Shown: piece after piece, positions 6,959 to 14,539 of the stretch | How the letters are laid out: every line of letters begins with the position of its first letter | Position numbering within the stretch: position 1 is the stretch's first letter | From: Demequina sp. B12 | GTDB taxonomy: Bacteria; Actinomycetota; Actinomycetes; Actinomycetales; Demequinaceae | Assembly (NCBI RefSeq): GCF_028823635.1 | Contig: NZ_JAPEHU010000001.1 | Span: 855,892-919,891, forward strand | Direction: 5' to 3' | DNA: 64,000 nt | Position numbers and translations under genes: made by a program | The notes under the pieces: generated by a model | The model's input: only the letters and a program-made list of their open reading frames with translations | What the model was told of the DNA's origin: nothing | Database searches by the model: none

Positions 6959-8032
6959 ATGACCGCTATGGCTCATGACATGAGCTCCTCCCGTCTTGCC
7001 TCTGGACTGGGCTTCGCCCTGCTCTCAGCGGCGGCTTTCGGCATGTCCGGAAGCCTGGGTCGGGGCCTCATGGACATGGGCTGGACCGCAGGTTCGGCAA
7101 CGCTGGTGCGCGTTGCCATCGCCGCGGCGGTGCTGACCCTCCCCGGCATCGTCGCGCTGCGCGGCCGCTGGCACCTTGTGCGCCGCGGCATCGGATCGAT
7201 CGTCGCCTACGGCATCTTTGCCGTGGCGGGCGCGCAGTTGTGCTACTTCTTCGCCGTCCAACATCTGGATGTCTCTGTTGCGTTACTCATCGAGTACCTC
7301 GCGCCTATCGCGGTGGTGCTGTGGATGTGGATGCGCCATGGCAGCCGGCCTACGCGCCTTACTCTCGCAGGTGCGGCGTTGGCCTTTGGCGGCCTGGTGC
7401 TCCTCCTTGATGTGTTGGGCGGCGGAGAAGTGAGCCTTGTGGGCATCGGCTGGGCGCTGTGCGCCATGGTGGGTGCGTCGGTCTACTTTGTGATCTCCGG
7501 CGACGAGCGCAATGGTCTGCCACCGTTGACGCTCGCTGCCGGGGCACTGCTGGTGGCGCTCGTGATCTTGTCGATCGCGGCGCTCACCGGCGTTCTTCCC
7601 ATGGCTTTTGCTGCGGGCACCGTGGAGTTTGCCTCCTTCGTTGCACCGTGGTGGGCGGTTGTGCTCATGCTCGGTGTGGTGACGGCAGGCGTATCCTACG
7701 TGGCTGGGATCGCTGCCGTGCGGCGTCTTGGCGCACGTTTGGGATCGTTCGTGGCGCTGACTGAGGTGCTCGCTGCCGCGCTGTTCGCATGGCTCCTGTT
7801 GGCGCAGGTGCCGGGACCTATGCAGCTGGGTGGAGCGCTGTTGGTGTTGGCAGGTGTCATTGTCGTCAAGCTCGGGGAGAAGCGCATCGAACCGGTGCGT
7901 ACTCCCGACGACGCCCTTGAGCCACAGGAACGCGCAGAGCGGCCCGTCGAGGTGCCCGCTGTTCCTGGGTCGGCAGGAGTGCCGGCGCCGGTGACCCTGC
8001 TTCCCGGGGACTTGGGTAGCGCGACACGCTAG
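6959..8032 (+). CDS. EamA (DMT) family transporter
   Basis: A 357-residue membrane protein with ten predicted helices in two EamA repeats (about residues 12-150 and 160-305). Examples are FALLSAAAFGMSG, LLIEYLAPIAVVLWM (the usual EYL.P signature) and ALLVLAGVIVVKLGEK. A polar, Pro/Glu-rich cytoplasmic tail of about 50 residues follows. Family members export amino acids, metabolites or drugs (RhtA/YdcZ-like); substrate not predictable. It is driven from the divergent promoter shared with the CGNR regulator. ATGs at 6968 and 6980 are alternative starts, but 6959 best fits the promoter. Confidence 0.85.
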   Translation: MTAMAHDMSSSRLASGLGFALLSAAAFGMSGSLGRGLMDMGWTAGSATLVRVAIAAAVLTLPGIVALRGRWHLVRRGIGSIVAYGIFAVAGAQLCYFFAVQHLDVSVALLIEYLAPIAVVLWMWMRHGSRPTRLTLAGAALAFGGLVLLLDVLGGGEVSLVGIGWALCAMVGASVYFVISGDERNGLPPLTLAAGALLVALVILSIAALTGVLPMAFAAGTVEFASFVAPWWAVVLMLGVVTAGVSYVAGIAAVRRLGARLGSFVALTEVLAAALFAWLLLAQVPGPMQLGGALLVLAGVIVVKLGEKRIEPVRTPDDALEPQERAERPVEVPAVPGSAGVPAPVTLLPGDLGSATR

Positions 8033-8114
8033 CGCGCCCCGCTCCCCGCGCCCCGTCTGGTCAGGGGGCATTTACCTTCTCAGGAGGGCCGATGCCTCGG
8101 CCGGGCGCATACGG

Positions 8115-8465
8115 CTACTCGCCCCAAGTGAAACGCCCGTTCACGAACGTGGCGGGGTGGACGTGGGTCACCCAGGCAGGGTCAAGCCGCCCGTAAATGT
8201 GCGGATAGAACTGGCCGTTGCCGCCGTCTTCATCAATGACGCGGGTTCCTGCCTGTTCGACGGCGGCCCGGGAGATCTCCAGGACGCACAGTGGCTGCGG
8301 ATCGTCGGCGTAAAAGGCCTCCGCGACGGATGCGAGTTGGTCGGCGCCAGAAGCGTGGAGGTAACCCACTTCCGCCAGTGTCGCGTCGCGGGTGGACTGG
8401 TCGTAGTAGCCGCGTGCCGTCGCTGCATCCCAGGTAGATACGTGGGCGATGTGGAAGATCGTCAT
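8115..8465 (-). CDS. DUF952 domain-containing protein
   Basis: A 116-residue single-domain protein. It opens with TIFHIAHVSTWDAATARGYY, then has GYLHASGADQLASVAEAFY, LCVLEISR and QFYPHIYGRLDPAWV. These match the DUF952 pattern (IFHI..W, G..H.S...Q, PHIYG.L). Function unknown; the fold is reminiscent of ADP-ribosyltransferase-like pockets, but I see no proof of activity. The start at 8465 has no RBS and a possible -10 (GAGAAT) close upstream. The 187 bases between it and the divergent LuxR-type gene contain a CCGCAT/ATGCGG inverted repeat. Confidence 0.75.
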   Translation of the reverse strand: MTIFHIAHVSTWDAATARGYYDQSTRDATLAEVGYLHASGADQLASVAEAFYADDPQPLCVLEISRAAVEQAGTRVIDEDGGNGQFYPHIYGRLDPAWVTHVHPATFVNGRFTWGE

Positions 8466-8652
8466 GCGTCAATTCTCATAGATCTTCGGAGGGTCTTGGC
8501 GTCGAAACGATTTGCCGCCATACTCTGACTATCCCTTCTCAGATTTATGAACATATCCCGCTTCACCATTGGACTTGTCAGTCCAGGACACTTGTAGCGG
8601 GCTGCTGTGATGCGCCGCATTACTGTGGCATGCGGGGTTGAAGGGGTCAACG

Positions 8653-11505
8653 ATGGCGACGACTACTGAAGTTCCCACCGTGCCTTGGCATGCCCGCAGG
8701 GGGTTAGAGACCCCCCTCGATCTTCCGGATGCACGGCAGGCTGAGGTCGAACACGCGTTGACGCTGGTCGATCAGGGCTTTGGTGCGATTCTGTGGACCG
8801 CTGAGCACGGCATGGGCCGTTCCACTCTGCTGGACGCGCTCGCGACGACCATCGCGGCGACCGCAAAGAATGGCGGGCCACTCGCCGTCCGGATCTCGCC
8901 TGACCGTCTTGACCGGGAGCGTTCCAAGGACTCCTTCCTTGCAGCAGTGTTGAGCCAGGTGGAGCGGCTGGGCGGTAACAGCGACATCGAACTGCCAACA
9001 GAGCGCGGACTTGAAGCGGCGATCGCTGCGCAAGTTCGCCAGGTCGCGGGAGAGCGGACGCTCGTGTTGCTCGTTGACGATGTGGACGAGTTCTCCGCCG
9101 ATGCCTTGGATGCCTTGGTTCACATGTTGGGCTACGACGGCAGTGCCACAGTTGCGCTCGCCACGGCCCACATCTCTCCCTTTGGCGAGCGGCCTCCACA
9201 CGATGTCGAGGTTCGTGAACTCCCCGGTGTGTCCACCGAGGGGGCGTTGCGTGTGCTGTCGGAGGCAGGGTCCACGAAGGTGGCCCCTCATGTTGCCCGG
9301 GCTTTGGCGGACCGGCTGGGAGGCAACCCTGGGTGCATCGTCCAAACCGCACGGCGATTGAGCCCGCACCACCTGCAGGGTACGTCGCTGCTGCCAGACC
9401 CGCTCCCGCTTGTGCCCGCCGTCAAAATGGCCCTCGCGCCCACGATTGCGGACCTCACGGAGCGTGACCGTGCGGCGTTGCTGATCGCCTCGATCGCTGT
9501 GGTGGACCGCATCGATACGCTGACGGCGGCTACGGGAGAGGACGTCAGTTTCTTTGTGGCTGGTCCGGTCGCGCCGCACCTGAACTTGTTGTCGGGCGGT
9601 TTCACCTTCGCGGATGCGCGGATGCGGGCGTTGCTGCATGGCGAGGCCACCCTTGCGGAGCGGACTGCCGCGCATGAGGCATTGGCTCGGGCCCATGGTG
9701 AGGCAGGGGAGCAGGAACTCGCGTCGTGGCACACGGCCCTGGCCCGGATCGCCGGTGAGCCGTCCGTGGTGCCGGATCTGATCTCGTTGTCGCTGCGTCA
9801 CTTGCGCCACGGCGATACCGCGTGGGCACATGCCGTGGCCCGCGAGGCCGTCGGCCATGCCTCGGGGGACCAGCGCCTACTGGCGTGCGAGATTTCAGGC
9901 TTGGCCGCGGTGCTGAGCGGACACATCCACGACGCGGCGCATTGGCTTCCGCATGCGGCCCGGTCGGGAGATTTGTCTGTCAGGGCACGGTCGCTGCTGG
10001 CCAATGTCATCACGTTGACGTTGTCGGATGGCCGTGTTCCGGACGATGTCGTGGAACGCACTCGTGCGGAAGCGGAGTCCGCTGCGGAGGACGACCACAG
10101 TGAGCGGATCCGCAACGACGTGGCGCGTGGACTCTCCGCAGCCGCCTGTCTGCACATGGAGCGCGGCTCTACGTCGGCAGCTTGGCGACGGGTGGAGGAA
10201 GCCCAAGCGTTGATCCGCGATGGCCGCTGTGGCGGGCGGGACGGGACGCGACTTGCCCGCGCTTGGCTGTCCATCTATGCCGGTGAAAGCGGCGGAGAGG
10301 TGGACCTTCCGGTGCAGTCGGCGCTCGCGGATGACGAGGCTTTGAGTGCGGTGGCGCGCGGTGTGGCGTTGATGGCTGACGACGACTGTGATGCGGCCGC
10401 GCGGTTGTTGGCGAGCGCTGTGGCGCAGTTGTCGCCGGTGCGCCATGGTGCGCGGTGGTTTGACGGTGCGGACCGCGCGGCATCACCGATCGTGATTGCG
10501 CACCTGCGGGTGGTGCAGTCGTTGGTGGAGTTCCGCGCCGGTGACGTGGCGCGTGCTGCAGAGACGATGCGCGGCGCCGCAGAGCATCTGCCCGTGGGTG
10601 TGGTGCTCGCAGGCTTGGGCGTGACCTTGAGCAGACGCATCGACATGGTGCGTGATGGCGCGGTGGGGAACGTGAGTGAGGCGCTTGCGGTGACGTCACC
10701 GTGTGCTGCAACCACCACGGTGCGGTTGGGGCTTCTGGTGGATCGTGCCATGGAGGCGTCGTTTGATGGCGACCACATTCAGGCGGCGACGCTGCTGGAG
10801 GTCGCCGCTGAGCGTGAGATGCGGGAATCCCAGGTGGGGCTGTCGGTACCGGGGCTCGACATCGTGGAGTCGTGGGCGATGGCTGGTCGTTCACATGAGG
10901 CCCACCGGGCGCTCATGCGTTTGCGGTCGCGTACGGGGACGCTGTCTGCGATTGGCCGTGCGACTGTGCTGACCCGTGCGGAGTTGGCGATCGCGACGGA
11001 CAGTGACATTGACGAGCGCATCGAGGCCGCGAATCGTGCGGCACGGGACTTGACGGGGGCCTATGACCGGGGGCGCACGGAGTTGAGCATCGGCCGGGCG
11101 CTTGCGCGTCTGGGGCGTAGTGAGCAGGCGTTGTCGTACTTGATGTCGGCGCAGGACTTCTTCGATGAGTCAGGCGCCGATGCCTGGGCTGCGCTGGTGC
11201 GCGAAGAGGTGCGTGGTTTGACTGATCCAACGACGGCGTCGCGTGCCGTGGCTGAGGGCGAGGGTGCCGTCGAGTTTGAGCCGGCATCGCGCACGGATGA
11301 CGGTTGGGATGCGGAGCTGACGGAGCGTGAGCGGGAAGTGGCTCAGCTGGTGGCGCAGGGGTATGCGAACAGGGATGTGGCGGAGCGGCTCTATGTGTCT
11401 GTCCGTACGGTCGAGGTCCATTTGGGGCGCGTGTATCGCAAGCTGGGCCTGAGAAGCCGCGTGGAGCTCGCAGTCCTGGCCCATCGCTTCACTGACGACG
11501 CGTAG
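8653..11505 (+). CDS. large LuxR-family ATPase transcriptional regulator
   Basis: A 950-residue regulator of the LAL/MalT-like class. It has an N-terminal AAA/NTPase domain with a Walker A-like AEHGMGRSTLL (residues 50-60) and Walker B TLVLLVDD (136-143). A long helical, TPR-like middle region follows, then a C-terminal LuxR helix-turn-helix (about 889-945: LTEREREVAQLVAQGYANRD). The usual Walker A lysine is arginine (R56), so nucleotide hydrolysis may be altered. The ATG at 8653 has GAAGGGG six to seven bases upstream; a TTG at 8638 is less likely. It lies directly upstream of two chitinase genes, so control of chitin use is likely but inferred. Confidence 0.85.
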   Translation: MATTTEVPTVPWHARRGLETPLDLPDARQAEVEHALTLVDQGFGAILWTAEHGMGRSTLLDALATTIAATAKNGGPLAVRISPDRLDRERSKDSFLAAVLSQVERLGGNSDIELPTERGLEAAIAAQVRQVAGERTLVLLVDDVDEFSADALDALVHMLGYDGSATVALATAHISPFGERPPHDVEVRELPGVSTEGALRVLSEAGSTKVAPHVARALADRLGGNPGCIVQTARRLSPHHLQGTSLLPDPLPLVPAVKMALAPTIADLTERDRAALLIASIAVVDRIDTLTAATGEDVSFFVAGPVAPHLNLLSGGFTFADARMRALLHGEATLAERTAAHEALARAHGEAGEQELASWHTALARIAGEPSVVPDLISLSLRHLRHGDTAWAHAVAREAVGHASGDQRLLACEISGLAAVLSGHIHDAAHWLPHAARSGDLSVRARSLLANVITLTLSDGRVPDDVVERTRAEAESAAEDDHSERIRNDVARGLSAAACLHMERGSTSAAWRRVEEAQALIRDGRCGGRDGTRLARAWLSIYAGESGGEVDLPVQSALADDEALSAVARGVALMADDDCDAAARLLASAVAQLSPVRHGARWFDGADRAASPIVIAHLRVVQSLVEFRAGDVARAAETMRGAAEHLPVGVVLAGLGVTLSRRIDMVRDGAVGNVSEALAVTSPCAATTTVRLGLLVDRAMEASFDGDHIQAATLLEVAAEREMRESQVGLSVPGLDIVESWAMAGRSHEAHRALMRLRSRTGTLSAIGRATVLTRAELAIATDSDIDERIEAANRAARDLTGAYDRGRTELSIGRALARLGRSEQALSYLMSAQDFFDESGADAWAALVREEVRGLTDPTTASRAVAEGEGAVEFEPASRTDDGWDAELTEREREVAQLVAQGYANRDVAERLYVSVRTVEVHLGRVYRKLGLRSRVELAVLAHRFTDDA

Positions 11506-11529
11506 CGGTGGCTCTGCACGGCCACTTCC

Positions 11530-11572
11530 ACGTACGGGTACTTACGTAGGGGTAGTTAGTGAGGTTTCCTCA
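11530..11572 (+). promoter_or_regulatory. tandem 14-bp repeat operator and hairpin upstream of chitinase 1
   Basis: ACGTACGGGTACTT (11530-11543) is followed immediately by ACGTAGGGGTAGTT (11544-11557), identical at 12 of 14 positions. Then comes TGAGG-TTT-CCTCA (11560-11572), a small perfect inverted repeat. They lie between the LuxR-type gene and the first chitinase and look like an activator or repressor binding array. The adjacent LuxR regulator is the first candidate (inference). Confidence 0.5.
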
Positions 11573-11679
11573 CAAAATGTGGTGAACGCTGATTACAAGG
11601 GCATGAACTCTTTCCTAACGTGGGGCGACGGTTCCACGACGTCCGCCTGCAGGTGCGGACAGGAAGAGAGGCAGCAACG

Positions 11680-14349
11680 ATGCTTCCCACCATCCATCGA
11701 GCGCGCAGAGGAGTCGCCGCCACTGCGGTCACGGCCCTACTCGGCGCCTCACTTACTGCGGTGGCGATCACAGCCACGGCGACCGGCGCGAATGCTGCCG
11801 AGTGTGCTCCCGCATGGAGCGCAAGCGCGACAAACTACACCGGCGGCACAGTCGTGTCGCACGAGGGTCAGAACTGGAAGGCCAAGTGGTGGCCCGGCAG
11901 CTGGGAAGTCCCTGGTGCTTCTCAGTGGAACGCGTGGGAGTCGCAGGGTGCGTGTGGCACCACGAGCCCCACCCCCACGCCTACCCCCACGGACACGACG
12001 TCTCCGACGCCGACTCCCACCCCTACGCAGACGGCAACGCCGACCCCCACTCCTACGCCAACCCCCACGCAGACGACGACGCCCACGCCGACTCCGACGC
12101 CGACGGCAACAACAACGCCTGACCCGAACGCCAACCCGGATGAGGTCTGCCGCCCCGATGGCATGGCACAGACTCCCGGTGTCAACACTCCCTACTGCGA
12201 CATCTACGACCAGGATGGTCGGGAAATCCTGCCCAACGGACTGGACCGTCGCGTGATCGGGTACTTCACCTCATGGCGCACCGGCAAGAACGGCCAGCCC
12301 TCGTACCTCGCGAACGACATTCCGTGGGACAAGGTTTCCCACATCAACTACGCGTTCGCACACATTGACGACAACTGGAAGGTCTCGGTCAACGAGAACG
12401 TTGCCGGCAACGCTGCAACCGACATGACCTGGCCTGGTGTCGCTGGTGCAGAGATGGACCCGACTCTTCCCTACGACGGGTACTTCAACCTGCTGAACAA
12501 GTTCAAGAAGGACAACCCCGGAGTCAAGGTCATCCCCGCAGTGGGCGGCTGGGCTGAGACCGGCGGCTACTTTGACGGCGAGGGCAACCGCGTCGCTAAC
12601 GGTGGCTTCTACACGCTCACCGAGTCCCAGGCCCGAATCGACACGTTCGCTGACTCTGTCGTGGACTTCATTCGTACTTACGACTTCGACGGCATCGACA
12701 TCGACTACGAGTACCCGACGTCGAACAACCAGGCTGGTAACCCCGACGACTTCGCGTTCTCCGACGCTCGTCGCGGCCAGCTGTTCTCCGGCTACGTGGA
12801 CCTTATGAAGACGCTGCGCGAGAAGCTCGACGCCGCCGGTGCTGAAGATGGCGAGTACTACATGCTCACCGCCGCAGTTCCGTCCTCCGGCTGGCTGCTG
12901 CGCGGCATGGAAGTGAACCAGGTCACCGAGTACCTCGACTTCGTCAACATGATGACCTACGACCTTCACGGTGCGTGGAACGAGTACGTGGGCGGCAACG
13001 GTGCGCTCTACGACGACGGCAAGGACCCCGAACTCGCCGCTGCCGGCGTGTACGGCGCCTACAAGGGCATCGGCTACCTCAACGCTGACTGGTCCTCGCA
13101 CTACTGGCGTGGAGCCATGCAGGGCGGACGCATCAACCTCGGAGTGCCGTTCTACACGCGCGGCTTCCAGGGTGTTACTGGCGGCGAGAACGGCATGGGC
13201 GGACGAGCCCCTGCTCCCGCAGGGTTCAACTGCCCCGCCGGTACCAACAACAAGTGCGGTTACGGTGCCGAAGGCATCGACAACCTCTGGTACGACTCGG
13301 ACCCGCAGGGCAACGCAATCCCCGCAGGTGTGAACCCCATCTGGCACGCGCTCAACCTCGAAAACGGCATCACCGGTGACTACGTCGCTGACTACGGTGT
13401 GACCGACACCCTCGAGGGCGACTACGTCCGCTACTTCGACTCCGTCACCAAGAACGAGTGGTGGTGGAACGAGCAGACCAAGACGTTCCTGTCTGGTGAC
13501 TCGGCTGAGGCGATCTCCGCTAAGGCTGACTACGTTGCCAACGAAGGCCTAGGTGGTCTGATGATCTGGGAGTTCGCCGGAGACTACGAGTACAACAGCA
13601 CCAAGGGTCAGTACGAGATGGGTTCCACCCTGGTGGACCTCATGCACTCAAAGTTGTCGGCCACGACGCCCTACGGCGCCACCAAGGCCAACGCTGACCG
13701 AGTGATGCCGACCGAGGCACTCGACATCTCGATCGCGTACACCGAGTTCGCCCTGGGCGACAACAACTACCCGATCGCTCCCAAGGTGGTCTTCACTAAC
13801 AACGGCTCCACCGACATTCCTGCCGGTGCCACCGTCTCCTTCCAGTACGCCACCACCGACACCGGTGAAATGAGCGACTGGAGCGGATTCGGTACCACCA
13901 CGACAGTGAAGGGTCACACCGGAGACAACATCGGTGGGCTCGACGGAGACTTCCACACTGCGACGTTCACGGTTCCCGCAGGCGGCATTCCCGCCGGTGG
14001 CGAGATCGTGAACAACGTGAAGTGGACGCTCCCCGTTGCTCAGTTCTCTAACGTCATCGTCACCATCGACGGCGTCGACTACTCCACCACCTACGACCAC
14101 CTCCGCGGCGCAACCGTGGTGGAGGCCGGAAGCGGCACGGGTGGCGGCGACGGCGGCACCGGTGGCGGAGACAACGGCGGCGGCACGGGCACCTGCTCGG
14201 CTGCAGCCTGGGACTCCGTAACGGCCTACTCCGGTGGAGCGCGTGTCAGCTACAACGGACACGAATGGACCGCTCGCCACTGGACGCAGGGTGACACCCC
14301 CAGCAGCACCAACACGTGGGGCCCCTGGGCCGACGCTGGCGCGTGCTGA
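11680..14349 (+). CDS. secreted GH18 chitinase with two chitin-binding modules
   Basis: An 889-residue extracellular chitinase. It has a signal peptide (about 1-40, ending ATGANAA) and a CBM5/12 chitin-binding module (about 42-92, with GGTVVSHEGQNWKAKWW). A Thr/Pro linker (about 95-148) leads to the GH18 catalytic domain (about 190-660), with DGIDIDYE at 337-344 so E344 is the acid catalyst. A ChiC-type beta domain (about 685-822), a Gly-rich linker and a second CBM5/12 (about 840-889) follow. The start ATG 11680 follows GAGAGG; the frame continues upstream to 11620 without an RBS. It would hydrolyse beta-1,4-GlcNAc chains outside the cell. Confidence 0.95.
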   Translation: MLPTIHRARRGVAATAVTALLGASLTAVAITATATGANAAECAPAWSASATNYTGGTVVSHEGQNWKAKWWPGSWEVPGASQWNAWESQGACGTTSPTPTPTPTDTTSPTPTPTPTQTATPTPTPTPTPTQTTTPTPTPTPTATTTPDPNANPDEVCRPDGMAQTPGVNTPYCDIYDQDGREILPNGLDRRVIGYFTSWRTGKNGQPSYLANDIPWDKVSHINYAFAHIDDNWKVSVNENVAGNAATDMTWPGVAGAEMDPTLPYDGYFNLLNKFKKDNPGVKVIPAVGGWAETGGYFDGEGNRVANGGFYTLTESQARIDTFADSVVDFIRTYDFDGIDIDYEYPTSNNQAGNPDDFAFSDARRGQLFSGYVDLMKTLREKLDAAGAEDGEYYMLTAAVPSSGWLLRGMEVNQVTEYLDFVNMMTYDLHGAWNEYVGGNGALYDDGKDPELAAAGVYGAYKGIGYLNADWSSHYWRGAMQGGRINLGVPFYTRGFQGVTGGENGMGGRAPAPAGFNCPAGTNNKCGYGAEGIDNLWYDSDPQGNAIPAGVNPIWHALNLENGITGDYVADYGVTDTLEGDYVRYFDSVTKNEWWWNEQTKTFLSGDSAEAISAKADYVANEGLGGLMIWEFAGDYEYNSTKGQYEMGSTLVDLMHSKLSATTPYGATKANADRVMPTEALDISIAYTEFALGDNNYPIAPKVVFTNNGSTDIPAGATVSFQYATTDTGEMSDWSGFGTTTTVKGHTGDNIGGLDGDFHTATFTVPAGGIPAGGEIVNNVKWTLPVAQFSNVIVTIDGVDYSTTYDHLRGATVVEAGSGTGGGDGGTGGGDNGGGTGTCSAAAWDSVTAYSGGARVSYNGHEWTARHWTQGDTPSSTNTWGPWADAGAC
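11967..12123 (+). repeat. Pro-Thr linker low-complexity repeat
   Basis: A run of CC-ACG/CCG-ACT type hexamers encoding about 25 Thr-Pro dipeptides between the N-terminal CBM and the GH18 domain. It is an in-frame, length-variable linker, not an intergenic repeat. Confidence 0.8.
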
Positions 14350-14357
14350 TCTAGACG

Positions 14358-14393
14358 GCGGTGGCGGACTGTGACCACCCGGTCCGCCACCGC
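14358..14393 (+). terminator. hairpin terminator after chitinase 1
   Basis: GCGGTGGCGGAC and GTCCGCCACCGC form a perfect 12-bp stem with a 12-base loop, starting nine bases after the stop. There is no strong T-run, so partial read-through into chitinase 2 is possible. Confidence 0.6.
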
Positions 14394-14539
14394 ACCTCAT
14401 CTTCCGAGCGACCTGCTCGGAATGCGCGCCGCTGGTTCCCTCAGCCCGGCAGTGCGCCGCCGGCGGACCCCGATCGAGTTTCACTCGCATCGGGCCGCCG
14501 GAACTCTCGAAGCACACACGAGATCAAAGGAAAAGAGAC

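Noticed and set aside
11967..12123. Thr-Pro repeat as a possible CRISPR or satellite
   Set aside because: It is in frame, encodes a typical glycoside-hydrolase linker and lacks spacers.
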